From NCBI RefSeq assembly GCF_009498035.1, contig NZ_CP034550.1:9238001-9302000 (forward strand): a DNA stretch of 64,000 bases, in the 5' to 3' direction. Below the pieces are notes generated by a model that searched no databases, was not told the origin of the DNA, and was given only the letters and a program-made list of their open reading frames with translations. Below, piece after piece: positions 9,861 to 19,145 of the stretch. The translations under genes and the position numbers were made by a program. The stretch's first letter is position 1; every line of letters begins with the position of its first letter. Source of the DNA: Saccharothrix syringae (GTDB lineage Bacteria; Actinomycetota; Actinomycetes; Mycobacteriales; Pseudonocardiaceae).

Positions 9861-11180
9861 ATGTTCACCAAGCGGCGCGGCCTGCTGGCCGCCGCCCTGC
9901 TAGCGAGCGCGACCCTGGTGCTCCCCCTGCACACCGGGTCCGCCCAGCCGTCGACGGCGCAGGCGCCCGAGCGGGCGCTCTTCGAGGTCACGGCGGCCAC
10001 CCCGGAGGCGCGCACCAAGGTCGCCAGGACCGGTGTCGACGTGCTCGGCCAGACCGGCGACAAGCTCACCGTGATCGCGGAACCCCGCCAGCAGTGGGCC
10101 CTGCGCGCGACCGGGTTGGGGATCAAATCGCTGGGCGACGCCGACGCCGAGCTGGCGGCCCTCGGCGCGGCCGACTTCACCGACCGCACCGGCGACGTCG
10201 GCGCGCAGGACTTCCCGTCCGGCTACACCGGCTACCACAACTACGCGGAGATGGTGGCCGAGCTCAACCAGACGGTCCGGGACCACCCGGACCTGGTCAC
10301 CCTGCGCAGCATCGGCAAGTCCTACGAGAACCGGGACATCTGGGCGATCAAGATCAGCGACAACCCCTCGGTCGACGAGAGCGAGCCCGAGGCGCTGTTC
10401 ACCTGCAACCAGCACGCCCGCGAGCACCTGACCGTGGAGATGTGCCTGCGCATCGTCCAGCGGTACACCGACCTGTACGCGTCGAACTCGACCATCAAGA
10501 ACTCGGTCGACACCCGGGAGATCTGGGTCGTCCCGAGCGTCAACCCGGACGGCGCGGAGTACGACATCGCGACCGGCTCGTTCCGGGCGTGGCGCAAGAA
10601 CCGGCAGCCGAACTCCACCTCGGTCGGCACCGACCCCAACCGCAACTGGGGCTACCAGTGGGGCTGCTGCGGCGGCTCCAGCGGCAGCGGCTCGTCCGAG
10701 ACCTACCGCGGCCCGTCGGCGTTCTCCGCGCCCGAGGTCGCCCGGGTCCGCGACTTCACCAACAGCCGCGTGGTCGGCGGTGTGCAGCAGATCAAGTCGC
10801 ACATCGACTTCCACACCTTCTCCGAGCTGGTGCTGTGGCCGTACGGCTACACCTACAACGACACCGCGACCGGCCTGGACGCCACGCAGGCCAACGTGTT
10901 CCAGACCATGGGCCGGCGACTGGCCTCGCTCAACGGCTACACGCCGCAGCAGGCCAGCGACCTTTACATCACCGACGGCAGCGTGGACGACTGGATGTGG
11001 GCCACGCACAAGATCTGGAGCTACACCTTCGAGATGTACCCGGCGTCGGCGAGCGGCACCAGCGGCTTCTACCCGCGCGACACGGTGATCGCCACCCAGA
11101 CCGCGCGCAACGACAGCGCCGTCCAGCTGCTGCTGGACTACACCGACTGCGTCCCGCGCATCACCGGGCGCACCTGCTGA
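9861..11180 (+). CDS. Secreted zinc carboxypeptidase, M14 family
   Basis: 439 residues from ATG 9861 (GGAGG at 9852-9856). A Sec signal peptide is plain: FTKRRGLLAAALLASATLVLPLHTGSA, residues 1-28. A propeptide follows, then the M14 domain from about residue 120. The first zinc ligands are H185 and E188 in NQHAREHLT; the second histidine lies in SHIDFHTFSELVLWPYG; the substrate arginine/asparagine pair is in DPNRNWGYQWG; the general-base glutamate is in YTFEMYP. It trims C-terminal residues outside the cell, probably for nutrient acquisition. Its last 20 bp overlap the convergent PLP-enzyme gene. Confidence 0.93.
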   Translation: MFTKRRGLLAAALLASATLVLPLHTGSAQPSTAQAPERALFEVTAATPEARTKVARTGVDVLGQTGDKLTVIAEPRQQWALRATGLGIKSLGDADAELAALGAADFTDRTGDVGAQDFPSGYTGYHNYAEMVAELNQTVRDHPDLVTLRSIGKSYENRDIWAIKISDNPSVDESEPEALFTCNQHAREHLTVEMCLRIVQRYTDLYASNSTIKNSVDTREIWVVPSVNPDGAEYDIATGSFRAWRKNRQPNSTSVGTDPNRNWGYQWGCCGGSSGSGSSETYRGPSAFSAPEVARVRDFTNSRVVGGVQQIKSHIDFHTFSELVLWPYGYTYNDTATGLDATQANVFQTMGRRLASLNGYTPQQASDLYITDGSVDDWMWATHKIWSYTFEMYPASASGTSGFYPRDTVIATQTARNDSAVQLLLDYTDCVPRITGRTC

Positions 11181-12291
11181 CGGCCTCCAGCGCCTGATCC
11201 AGCCCGGCGGGCTCGACGAAGTAGTGCGGTGAGGCCCGCACGACCTCGTCGAGCCCGCGTCGGGTCATGTCCAGCAGCGTGGACGACGCGCCGCTGGTGT
11301 GGACCAGCACGCCGTCGGCGGCCAGCCGCTCCTTCACCTCCCCGGGCGCCAGCCCCGCCACGGTGAACGTGACGATGCCCGACTTGCGCTCACCCACGTC
11401 GCGCACGGTCACGCCGGGCAGCGCGGCCAGCCCCTCGCGCAGGTGCCGGGCCCGCTCGCCGACCTCCCGCTCGATCACGTCCAGCCCCTTGGCCAGGGCG
11501 TACCGGGCCGCCGCGATCAGGCCCAGCCGGTCGGCGACGCTCGACTCCCAGATCTCGTGCACCCGCGCGTCGTCGCGCAGCCGGATCTCCTCGGGCCCCA
11601 CCCACTCGGCGCTGTGCAGGTCCACCAGCCGGGGCCGCAGGCGCTTGGCCGCCTCCCGCCGCACCACCAGGACGCCCGTGCCGCGCGGGCCGCGCAGCCA
11701 CTTGCGGCCGGTGCCGGAGATCAGGTCCGCGCCCAGCTCGTCGGCCCGCACCGGCAGCTGCCCGATCGACTGGCACGCGTCCAGCAGCACCAGGGCGCCC
11801 ACCCCGTGCGCCGCGTCGACGACCTCGCGCACCGGGTTGACCAGGCCGCTGTTGGTCGGCGCGTGCACCAGCGAGACGAGCTTGACCCGCTCGTCCAACA
11901 CCTCCTCCAGCGCCCGCACGTCGATCTGGCCCGAGGCGTCCGACGGCACCGCCTCGACCTCGTAGCCGGCCTCGCGGGCCCGGTGCAGGATCGGGATGGC
12001 GGTGCCCGCGTACTCGGCCTGGCTGATCAGCACCCGGTCGCCGGGGCCGAGCGGCACCGCGTCGAACGCGGTCAGCCACGAGCGGGTGGCGCTGTCGGTG
12101 AAGGCGACCTCGTCCGGCTCGGCGCCCAGCAGCTCGGCCAGCACGCCGTAGCCGGCCTCCAGGTCGTCCGCGCGCTCGCGCGCCGCCGCGTAACCACCGA
12201 CCTCGGCCTCGCGCCGCAGGTGGCCGACGACCTCGTCCAGCACCTCCCGCGGCGGGAGCGACGAACCGGCCGAGTCCAGGAAAACGGTCAC
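11161..12291 (-). CDS. Class V aminotransferase/cysteine desulfurase-like PLP enzyme
   Basis: 376 residues from GTG 12291. Fold-type I PLP enzyme of the NifS/SufS/isopenicillin-epimerase group: LDSAGSSLPP at the start, VHAPTNSGLVNPV, LLDACQSIGQLPV with the cofactor aspartate, and the Schiff-base lysine in SGTGRKWLRGPRGTGVLVV. The mobile loop lacks an obvious catalytic cysteine, so sulfur transfer is uncertain; amino-acid racemase, lyase or transaminase activity is equally possible. It starts 11 bp after a substrate-binding lipoprotein gene, forming a two-gene unit whose substrate may be the imported compound (inference). Confidence 0.82.
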   Translation of the reverse strand: MTVFLDSAGSSLPPREVLDEVVGHLRREAEVGGYAAARERADDLEAGYGVLAELLGAEPDEVAFTDSATRSWLTAFDAVPLGPGDRVLISQAEYAGTAIPILHRAREAGYEVEAVPSDASGQIDVRALEEVLDERVKLVSLVHAPTNSGLVNPVREVVDAAHGVGALVLLDACQSIGQLPVRADELGADLISGTGRKWLRGPRGTGVLVVRREAAKRLRPRLVDLHSAEWVGPEEIRLRDDARVHEIWESSVADRLGLIAAARYALAKGLDVIEREVGERARHLREGLAALPGVTVRDVGERKSGIVTFTVAGLAPGEVKERLAADGVLVHTSGASSTLLDMTRRGLDEVVRASPHYFVEPAGLDQALEAVSRCAR

Positions 12292-12302
12292 TGTGCTCCC
12301 CA

Positions 12303-13856
12303 CTAGCGAGGCGTCCACTTCTCCAGGTTCCACCACGGCCCCCAGGACAGCGCCCCGCGCGTGTGCGGGTCCACCACCTCCTGGTAGCCGTTCCAGTTCT
12401 CGCGCACCACGTACGTGTGCTGCACCGAGGCCAGCACGACCATGCCCGGCGCGGCCACGTACGCCCGCTGGAGCTGCTTGTACGCCGCCGCCCGCTGGGC
12501 CGGGTCCAGCAGCGAGCGCCCGGCGTCCAGGGCGGCGTCGACCCGCGGGTTCGAGTAGCCCCACGGGTTGCCGGTGCGCAGCGCCCTGGTCGCCGGGTCC
12601 GGGTCGAACGGGGTGCCGCCGCCGTGCAGCAGGGCGTCCGCGCCCAGCCGGGACGCGATGGCCTCCCGGCCCAGGCCCGCCAGCTGCACGTCCACGCCGA
12701 CCTCGCGGGCGTCCGCGGCGAACCCGGTGGCCAGGTCGGCGCGGACCACGTCGCCGATGGGGTACATGAGGGTGAACCGGGCGGGCACGCCGTCGCGCAC
12801 GCGCACGCCGTCGGCGCCGCGCACCCAGCCCGCCTGGTCGAGCAGCAGCTCCGCCTGCGCCCGGTCGTGGGTGAACCCGGCGCCGGTCTCGACGAACTCC
12901 GGCAGCGCGGCGGGCACGGGCGTGCTCTCCGGGGTGCCCTTGCCGCCGAGCAGGTTGTGCACCAGGTCCTCGCGGTCGACCGCGTAGTTCAGCGCCACCC
13001 GGATGGCGCCGTCGCCGGTCACCGGGCCGCCGGGCAGGGTCACCGCGCGCAGGTCGGCGCTGGGGTGGGTGATCACGCGCAGGCCGTTGGCCGAGGCGAA
13101 CGACGCGGCCAGCCGCGGCGGCAGCTCGGTGCCGTCGAACTCGCCGGCCTGCATGCGCTGGGCACGGGTGTTGTCGTCGGGGACGAAGAAGACGGTCAGC
13201 TTGCGGATCTTCGGCTCGCCGCCGAAGTGGGAGGCGTTGGCCTCCAGCACCATCCGGTCGCCCTTGCGCCACTCCACGAGCTTGTAGGGGCCGGTGCCGA
13301 CGGGCGCGACCTGCGCCAGCGGCACGGTCAGCGCCTCGCTGGGCAGGATGCCGAGCACCAGCAGGTGCGGGAACGCCGCCCACGGCCTGGCCAGGGCGAA
13401 CCGGACGGTGTGCGCGTCGAGCTGCTCCACGCCGGTCAGCCCGTCGTAGGCGGCGCGCTCGGTGGACCCGGACGCCGGGTCCAGCAGCGACCGGTAGGTG
13501 GCCACCACGTCCTCGGGCCCGAACGCGGTGCCGTCGCTGAACACCACGTCCGACCGCAGCGCCACGGTCCAGCTCAGGCCGTCCGCGGCCGGGGTCGGCG
13601 GCGCGGCGGCCAGCTGGGGCCGCACCGAGCCGTCCGCGCGGTGCTCGACCAGGCCGTCGTAGATCTTGGACACGCCCTCGCGGCCGTAGCCGAGCAGCGG
13701 GTTCAGCGAGGCGGGCTCGATCGGGTCGGCGAGCACGATCGAGCTGCCGTCCGAGGTGCCCCCCGCGCTCGGTGTGGTCGTGTCGGTGCACCCCGAGGCG
13801 ACGAGGACGACGGCTGCGAAGAGCACGGGCAGGAGGGGGCGCACGGGTCCCGACAC
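12303..13856 (-). CDS. ABC-type peptide/nickel-family substrate-binding lipoprotein (SBP_bac_5)
   Basis: 517 residues, GTG start. Residues 1-23 form a lipoprotein signal with lipobox LVASGC (lipidated C23). The mature part has family 5 solute-binding hallmarks: NPLLGYGREGVSKIYDGLVEHRADG, WTVALRSDVVFSDGTAFGPEDVVATYRSLLDP, VGTGPYKLVEWRKGDRMVLEAN and IRVALNYAVDREDLV. It captures oligopeptides or similar ligands at the membrane. No permease or ATPase gene is nearby, so it must work with a system encoded elsewhere, or act with the PLP enzyme immediately downstream. It diverges from the nitrilase-family gene across 17 bp. Confidence 0.9.
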   Translation of the reverse strand: MSGPVRPLLPVLFAAVVLVASGCTDTTTPSAGGTSDGSSIVLADPIEPASLNPLLGYGREGVSKIYDGLVEHRADGSVRPQLAAAPPTPAADGLSWTVALRSDVVFSDGTAFGPEDVVATYRSLLDPASGSTERAAYDGLTGVEQLDAHTVRFALARPWAAFPHLLVLGILPSEALTVPLAQVAPVGTGPYKLVEWRKGDRMVLEANASHFGGEPKIRKLTVFFVPDDNTRAQRMQAGEFDGTELPPRLAASFASANGLRVITHPSADLRAVTLPGGPVTGDGAIRVALNYAVDREDLVHNLLGGKGTPESTPVPAALPEFVETGAGFTHDRAQAELLLDQAGWVRGADGVRVRDGVPARFTLMYPIGDVVRADLATGFAADAREVGVDVQLAGLGREAIASRLGADALLHGGGTPFDPDPATRALRTGNPWGYSNPRVDAALDAGRSLLDPAQRAAAYKQLQRAYVAAPGMVVLASVQHTYVVRENWNGYQEVVDPHTRGALSWGPWWNLEKWTPR

Positions 13857-13873
13857 TACCTAGAGTGGGCGGC

Positions 13874-14653
13874 ATGCGCGTCGCCCTCTGCCAGATCAGC
13901 TCCTCCGCCGACCCCGCGGCCAACCTCGACCTGGTGCGCGCCGAGACCGCGCGCGCCGTCGGGCGCGGCGCCCGCGTCGTGGTGTTCCCCGAGGCCACCA
14001 TGTGCCGGTTCGGCGTGCCGCTGGGCCCGGTGGCCGAGCCGCTGGACGGGCCCTGGGCCGGGGCCCTGCGGGGAATCGCCGACGAGCACGGCGTGGTCCT
14101 GGTGGCGGGCCTGTTCACGCCCGCGCCGGACGGCCGGGTCACCAACACCCTGCTGGTCACCGGCGGCGGGCACGACGTCGGGTACGACAAGATCCACCTG
14201 TTCGACGCGTTCGGCTTCACCGAGTCGCGCACGGTGGCGCCCGGCGCGCAGCCGGTGGTCTTCGCCGTGGACGGCATCGTGTTCGGCCTGGCCACCTGCT
14301 ACGACGTGCGGTTCCCGGAGCTGTTCCGGGCGCTGGCCGACCGGGGTGCCACGGCCGTGCTGGTGTGCGCCTCGTGGGGCTCCGGGCCGGGCAAGCGGGA
14401 GCAGTGGGAGCTGCTGGTGCGCGCCCGCGCGCTGGACTGCACCTCGTGGGTGCTGGCGTGCGGCCAGGCCGACCCGCGGGCCGACCACGGCGGCGCGCCG
14501 ACCGGCATCGGGTTCAGCACGGTCGCCTCGCCGCTGGGCGCGGTGGTGGAGCAGTTGGCGGACGAGCCCGGGATGCTCGTGGTCGACCTGGACGCGGAGA
14601 GCGTCGAGCAGGCGCGCCGCGCGCTGCCCGTGCTGGCGAACCGCAGGCTCTGA
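13874..14653 (+). CDS. Carbon-nitrogen hydrolase (nitrilase superfamily)
   Basis: 259 residues from ATG 13874. The Glu-Lys-Cys triad is complete: Glu in VVVFPEATM, Lys in GYDKIHLFD, Cys in LATCYDVRFPELFR. Size and motifs fit the branch containing omega-amidase Nit2-like and deaminated-glutathione amidase Nit1-like proteins, which hydrolyse amides of small acids; the precise substrate cannot be read off. A GTG or ATG upstream would run into the divergent lipoprotein gene, only 17 bp away, so this ATG is preferred. Confidence 0.88.
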   Translation: MRVALCQISSSADPAANLDLVRAETARAVGRGARVVVFPEATMCRFGVPLGPVAEPLDGPWAGALRGIADEHGVVLVAGLFTPAPDGRVTNTLLVTGGGHDVGYDKIHLFDAFGFTESRTVAPGAQPVVFAVDGIVFGLATCYDVRFPELFRALADRGATAVLVCASWGSGPGKREQWELLVRARALDCTSWVLACGQADPRADHGGAPTGIGFSTVASPLGAVVEQLADEPGMLVVDLDAESVEQARRALPVLANRRL

Positions 14654-14763
14654 AGTTCTTTCGTGCGGAAGGTTTCACACGTACGGGTGGCACCCGACTA
14701 GCCGCACGCCCCGACCGGGCACCCCCTTCCGCGCACGCACAACACAGCGAAGGGAACCCGGCC

Positions 14764-15576
14764 ATGATCAACCAGGCCGAAGTGGACCGCCTGTACGACT
14801 GCGAGGTCATCGACGAGCGGGGCGAGCGCATCGGACCGGTCAAGCAGGTCTGGCTCGACGACCGCGACGGGCGCCCCGTCTGGGCGTCCGTGCACACCGG
14901 CCTGTTCGGGCTCAAGGAGACGTTCGTCCCGATCCAGGACGCGGACATGGGCAACGGCACCATCACCGTGCACGTGGACAAGCAGAAGGTGAAGGACGCG
15001 CCGAAGATCGACGTGGACGACCAGCACATGTCGCAGGAGCAGCAGGACGAGCTGTACGCCTACTACGACCTGATCCCGGGCCGCCGCAGCGGCGAGCACG
15101 ACCGGCTGCCCGCCTCGGGCCGCGCCGCCGGCACGGGCCACACCGGCACGGGCCGCAGCGCGATGGGCCGGGACGCGATGGGCAGGCAGACCGGCCGCCA
15201 CGCGGGTCGGCCCGGCGACGACGCGGTCACCCGGTACGAGGAGGACGTGCAGGTCGGCACCCGCGACGTCGAGGCCGAGCGGGTGCGCCTGGTCAAGCAC
15301 ACCGTGACCGAGCAGCGCGACGTGACCGTGCCGGTGGAGCGCGAGGAGTTCCGCGTGGTCCGCGAGCCCGTGCGGGGCGAGCCCACCGGGCGCCCGTTCG
15401 CCGACGAGGAGGCCGAGGTCTTCCTGCACAGGCAGGAGCCGGTGGTCGAGAAGACCGCCAAGCCGGTCGAGCAGGTCCGCCTGGAGAAGGAGACCCGGAC
15501 CGACCAGCAGCACGTGCGCGGCCAGGTCCGCAAGGAAGAGGTCGACGTGCAGCGCGACCAGCGCCCCGAGCGCTGA
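14764..15576 (+). CDS. PRC-barrel plus DUF2382 domain protein
   Basis: 270 residues from ATG 14764 with GAAGGGA upstream. The N-terminal PRC barrel (about residues 5-80) contains LYDCEVIDERGERIGPVKQVWLDD. A Gly/Arg-rich linker (about 105-150) leads to a DUF2382 domain with repeated charged elements: RYEEDVQVGTRDVEAERVRLVKHTVTEQRDVTVPVEREEF and a final KEEVDVQRDQ. This architecture is widespread in actinobacteria and Deinococcus and is usually stress-induced; the molecular role is unknown. It is monocistronic and ends before a bidirectional terminator. Confidence 0.85.
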   Translation: MINQAEVDRLYDCEVIDERGERIGPVKQVWLDDRDGRPVWASVHTGLFGLKETFVPIQDADMGNGTITVHVDKQKVKDAPKIDVDDQHMSQEQQDELYAYYDLIPGRRSGEHDRLPASGRAAGTGHTGTGRSAMGRDAMGRQTGRHAGRPGDDAVTRYEEDVQVGTRDVEAERVRLVKHTVTEQRDVTVPVEREEFRVVREPVRGEPTGRPFADEEAEVFLHRQEPVVEKTAKPVEQVRLEKETRTDQQHVRGQVRKEEVDVQRDQRPER

Positions 15577-15584
15577 GCCGGACC

Positions 15585-15616
15585 GCGCCCGCACCCCCGC
15601 GCGGGGGTGCGGGCGC
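15585..15616. terminator. Bidirectional terminator between the DUF2382 gene and nadC
   Basis: A 32-bp perfect palindrome: the arm GCGCCCGCACCCCCGC (15585-15600) is followed directly by its reverse complement (15601-15616). It lies 8 bp after the plus-strand stop and 6 bp after the nadC stop on the minus strand, so it can serve both converging messages. Confidence 0.8.
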
Positions 15617-15622
15617 ACCCGG

Positions 15623-16453
15623 TCACCTCAGGTCCAGCCCCAGGTCCAGGGCCGGGGCGGAGTGCGTCAGCCCGCCGACGGCGAGGTAGTCCACGCCGGT
15701 CTCGGCGTAGGCGCGGGCCACGTCCAGGGTGAGCCCGCCGGACGCCTCCAGCCGCACGCCGCCGGCCCGCCGCACCGCCTCGGCGCACTCGGCGACGGTG
15801 AAGTTGTCCAGCAGCACCAGTTCCGCGCCCTCGGCCACGGCCTCGTCCAACTGCTCCAGCGAGTCGACCTCGACCTCGCACGGCAGCTCCGGCGCGTGCG
15901 CGCGCACGGCGGCCATCGCGGCCCGCACCGACCCCGCCGCCCGCACGTGGTTGTCCTTGATCAGCACGGCGTCGCCGAGACCGAGCCGGTGGTTCACCCC
16001 GCCGCCGCACCGCACCGCGTACTTCTCCAGCAGCCGCAGGCCGGGCAGGGTCTTGCGGGAGTCCCGCACCGCCGCCTTCGTGCCCGAGACCTCGGCCACC
16101 CACGCGGCCGTCAGCGTGGCGACGCCGGACAGGTGGCACACCAGGTTCAGCGCGGTGCGCTCGGCGGTGAGCAGGCCGCGCACCGGCCCGCGCAGCACCA
16201 GCGCGGGCTCGCCGGGCACGGCCTTGTCGCCGTCCTCACGCGCCTGGAGCACCTCCACCTCGGCGACCTGCCGGAACACCTCCAGCGCCACCGGTACGCC
16301 GGCCAGCACGCCCGCCGCGCGGGGCGTCAGCTCGGCCACGGCCACCGCGTCCGCGGGCACGGTCGCCCCGGTCGTGGCGTCCGGCCCGTACCGCAGGTCC
16401 TCGGCCAGCGCCGTTCCGATCACCCGACGCGCGTCTTCCAGGTCCAGCGTCAT
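15623..16453 (-). CDS. nadC: Quinolinate phosphoribosyltransferase (nicotinate-nucleotide pyrophosphorylase)
   Basis: 276 residues; ATG overlaps the nadB stop. It joins quinolinate to PRPP, releasing CO2 and giving NaMN, the last step of de novo NAD precursor synthesis. Seen motifs: LTAERTALNLVCHLSGVATLTA, RDSRKTLPGLRLLEKYAVRCGGGVNHRLGL, IKDNH, EVEVDSLEQ, LLDNF and SGGLTLD, all active-site strands of the family barrel. It is last gene of nadABC. Confidence 0.97.
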   Translation of the reverse strand: MTLDLEDARRVIGTALAEDLRYGPDATTGATVPADAVAVAELTPRAAGVLAGVPVALEVFRQVAEVEVLQAREDGDKAVPGEPALVLRGPVRGLLTAERTALNLVCHLSGVATLTAAWVAEVSGTKAAVRDSRKTLPGLRLLEKYAVRCGGGVNHRLGLGDAVLIKDNHVRAAGSVRAAMAAVRAHAPELPCEVEVDSLEQLDEAVAEGAELVLLDNFTVAECAEAVRRAGGVRLEASGGLTLDVARAYAETGVDYLAVGGLTHSAPALDLGLDLR

Positions 16454-18069
16454 GCCACTCCCACCGCCCTCGCCACCGGGTCCGCCAGCACCGGCTGGCC
16501 GGACGGGTTGAGCCGGACCACCTGGCCGCGGGACCAGCCGGCGTCGTCGCGCACCGGGAAGTCGGTGCGCACGTGGCAGCCGCGCGACTCCTCGCGCTCG
16601 GCCGCCGCCGCGATCAGCGCCCGCGCGGCCAGGGTCAGCGCCGCGTCCTCCACCAGCCGCCGGGAGTCCAGCACCCGGTCCGCGGTGGACAGGTCGAGCA
16701 CGGAGCCGACCACGGCCAGCCCCTCGGCCTCGCGGCCGATCGCCGCGTACCGGGACATCACGCGTTGCAACGAGTCCCGGTCGGCCACCGGCGCGACCGG
16801 CAGCTCGGCCGTGCCCGTGCAGCGGGCCAGCACGCCCATGGCCAGGTCCGCCGCGACGGCCTCGGCCGCCCGCGTGCCGACGACCAGGCCCTCCAGCAGG
16901 CTGTTGGACGCCAACCGGTTCGCGCCGTGCAGCCCGGTGCGCGCCACCTCGCCCGCCGCGTACAGCCCGGTCACCCCGGTCCGCCCGTCCACATCGGACA
17001 CCACGCCGCCGCACGCGAAGTGCGCCGCGGGCGCCACCGGGATCGGCTCGCGCGCCGGGTCGACCCCGGCCCGCAGGCAGGCCGCGTGCACGGTGGGGAA
17101 CCGCCGCGCGAACTCGGAGATGCCGGTGGCGTCGAGGAAGACGTGGTCGTCCACGCCGCCGGGGGCGTCCGCCAGGTGCCGGGTGATCGCCGCCGCGACG
17201 ACGTCCCGGGGCGCCAGGTCCTCCAGCGGGTGCACGCCGCGCATGACCCGCGCGCCGGCCGCGTCGACCAGCACCGCGCCCTCGCCGCGCACCGCCTCGG
17301 TGACCAGCGGGCACCGGCCGCGCGCGCCGCGCCCGGTGTAGAGCACGGTGGGGTGGAACTGCACGAACTCGACGTCCGCGGCCACCGCGCCCGCCCGCAG
17401 CGCCAGCGCCAGGCCGTCGCCGGTGGCCACCTCCGGGTTGGAGGTCGCCTGGTAGAGCTGGCCCAGGCCGCCGCTGGCCAGCAGCACCGCGGGCGCGGTG
17501 AGCACGCCGGGCACGCCGTTGCCGTCCAGCACCAGCAGGCCGCACACCTGGCCGAGCGGGGTGCGCACCGCGTCCACCGCGACGTGGTCCTCCAGCACGG
17601 GCACGTGCCCGTCGGAGGTCGCGGCCACCAGCGCCCGCTCCACCTCCGCGCCGGTCGCGTCGCCGCCCGCGTGCACCACGCGGAACGCGCTGTGCCCGCC
17701 CTCGCGGGTGCGCGCCAGCCGGCCGCCGGGCGCGGCGTCGAACACCGCGCCGCGCTCGCGCAGCCGGGTCACCGCCGCGGGGCCGCCGCCCACGATCGCC
17801 CGCACGGCGTCCTCGTCGCACAGGGCCGCGCCCGCGACCAGGGTGTCCCGCACGTGCGCGTCGACCGTGTCGCCCTCGTCGTGCTCGTCGGGCAGCACGA
17901 CCGCGACGCCGCCCTGCGCCCACCGGGTGTTGCCGTCGGCCACGGAAGCCTTGGTGACCACCAGCACCCGCAGGCCGAGTTCACGGGCGCGCAGCGCGGC
18001 CGTCAGCCCGGCCACGCCGGTGCCGACCACGACCAGGTCGGCCCGCGCCTCCCACAGCGCGGCGCTCAC
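16450..18069 (-). CDS. nadB: L-aspartate oxidase
   Basis: 539 residues, GTG start overlapping the nadA stop. This FAD enzyme oxidises L-aspartate to iminoaspartate for Nad[19 protein letters not shown] is the FAD dinucleotide fold; [41 protein letters not shown] and [51 protein letters not shown] are diagnostic for the fumarate reductase/NadB family. The C-terminal helical domain is complete. Middle gene of a fully overlapping nadABC operon. Confidence 0.97.
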   Translation of the reverse strand: MSAALWEARADLVVVGTGVAGLTAALRARELGLRVLVVTKASVADGNTRWAQGGVAVVLPDEHDEGDTVDAHVRDTLVAGAALCDEDAVRAIVGGGPAAVTRLRERGAVFDAAPGGRLARTREGGHSAFRVVHAGGDATGAEVERALVAATSDGHVPVLEDHVAVDAVRTPLGQVCGLLVLDGNGVPGVLTAPAVLLASGGLGQLYQATSNPEVATGDGLALALRAGAVAADVEFVQFHPTVLYTGRGARGRCPLVTEAVRGEGAVLVDAAGARVMRGVHPLEDLAPRDVVAAAITRHLADAPGGVDDHVFLDATGISEFARRFPTVHAACLRAGVDPAREPIPVAPAAHFACGGVVSDVDGRTGVTGLYAAGEVARTGLHGANRLASNSLLEGLVVGTRAAEAVAADLAMGVLARCTGTAELPVAPVADRDSLQRVMSRYAAIGREAEGLAVVGSVLDLSTADRVLDSRRLVEDAALTLAARALIAAAAEREESRGCHVRTDFPVRDDAGWSRGQVVRLNPSGQPVLADPVARAVGVA

Positions 18070-19085
18070 TCGCCGCCGCCGGGCTGCCCGATCTCGATCA
18101 TGCGCTGCACCGCGCCCTGGGCCCGCCTGGCGGTGTCCAGGTCCACGTGCACCTCGTCCTTGCCCTCGCGCAGGCAGCGCAGCAGGGCGGTGGGGGTGAT
18201 CATCTTCATGTACCGGCAGGAGGCCCGGTCGTTGACCGCGCGGAAGTCGATCTCGGGCGCGGCGCGCCGGAGCTGGTGCAGCATCCCGATCTCGGTGGCC
18301 ACCAGCACGGACTTGGCGCTCGTCCGCCGGGCCGCGGTGATCATGTCCCCGGTGGACAGGATCTTGACCTTCTCCGCGGGCACGGTGCCCTCGCCCGCGA
18401 GGTAGAGCGCCGAGGTGGCGCAACCGCACTCGGGGTGGATGAACAGGTCCGCGTCGGGGTTGGCCGCCGCCCGCTCGGCCAGCTCGGGGCCGTTGATGCC
18501 GGCGTGCACGTGGCACTCGCCGGCCCAGATGTGGAGGTTGTCCCGCCCGGTCTCGCGCTTGACGTGCGCGCCGAGGAACTGGTCCGGCAGGAACAGCACC
18601 TCGCGGTCGGCCGGGATGGACGCCACCACGTCCACCGCGTTCGACGAGGTGCAGCAGATGTCGGTCTCCGCCTTCACCTCGGCGGTGGTGTTGACGTAGG
18701 ACACCACCACCGCGCCGGGGTGCTCGGCCTTCCAGGCGCGCAGCTGCTCGCCGGTGATCGAGTCCGCCAGCGAGCAGCCGGCGCGCTCGTCCGGGATCAG
18801 CACCGTCTTGTGGGGAGCCAGGATCTTGGCGGTCTCCGCCATGAAGTGCACGCCGCAGAAGACGATGGTGGACGCGTCGCTCGCGGCCGCGATGCGGCTG
18901 AGCGCCAGCGAGTCACCGGTGTGGTGCGCGATGTCCTGGATCTCGGGCAACTGGTAGTTGTGCGCGAGGATGACCGCGTCCCGCTTGCGCGCCAGCTCCA
19001 GCACCTCGTCACGCCAGTCGGCGTCCGGCGCGATCCCGTCGTAGGCGCCGTCCGAGGCTCGCTCCACGTAGGCGGTAGCGACCAT
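18066..19085 (-). CDS. nadA: Quinolinate synthase
   Basis: 339 residues from ATG 19085; an upstream in-frame extension to 19163 would cross the divergent promoter and operator and is rejected. NadA condenses iminoaspartate with DHAP using a [4Fe-4S] cluster. The three cluster cysteines are in [17 protein letters not shown] (C77), [10 protein letters not shown] and [19 protein letters not shown] and GDSLALS are substrate-binding. A GGAGG-like site (CAAGGAGGAAGC) precedes the start. First gene of nadABC and divergent from the NUDIX-type regulator. Confidence 0.97.
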   Translation of the reverse strand: MVATAYVERASDGAYDGIAPDADWRDEVLELARKRDAVILAHNYQLPEIQDIAHHTGDSLALSRIAAASDASTIVFCGVHFMAETAKILAPHKTVLIPDERAGCSLADSITGEQLRAWKAEHPGAVVVSYVNTTAEVKAETDICCTSSNAVDVVASIPADREVLFLPDQFLGAHVKRETGRDNLHIWAGECHVHAGINGPELAERAAANPDADLFIHPECGCATSALYLAGEGTVPAEKVKILSTGDMITAARRTSAKSVLVATEIGMLHQLRRAAPEIDFRAVNDRASCRYMKMITPTALLRCLREGKDEVHVDLDTARRAQGAVQRMIEIGQPGGGE

Positions 19086-19102
19086 GCTTCCTCCTTGAGC
19101 CA

Positions 19103-19140
19103 GTTTTCGCCTATCGGTCGAAAACGTGGTCGATAGTATC
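19103..19140. promoter_or_regulatory. Candidate NrtR operator and promoter between nadA and nrtR
   Basis: Two overlapping inverted repeats fill the 60-bp divergent gap: GTTTTCG (19103-19109) with CGAAAAC (19119-19125), 9-bp spacer, and CTATCG (19111-19116) with CGATAG (19131-19136). TAGTAT (19134-19139) is a good -10 for the plus-strand gene, whose GTG is 6 bp further, so its message would be nearly leaderless. A regulator bound here would cover both promoters. Assignment to NrtR rests on position only. Confidence 0.6.
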
Positions 19141-19145
19141 ACCGG

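Noticed and set aside
11161..14295. Single 1044-residue ORF on the minus strand across 11161-14295
   Set aside because: Only the part from 12291 down encodes a recognisable protein; the rest is antisense or out of frame to the lipoprotein and nitrilase genes.
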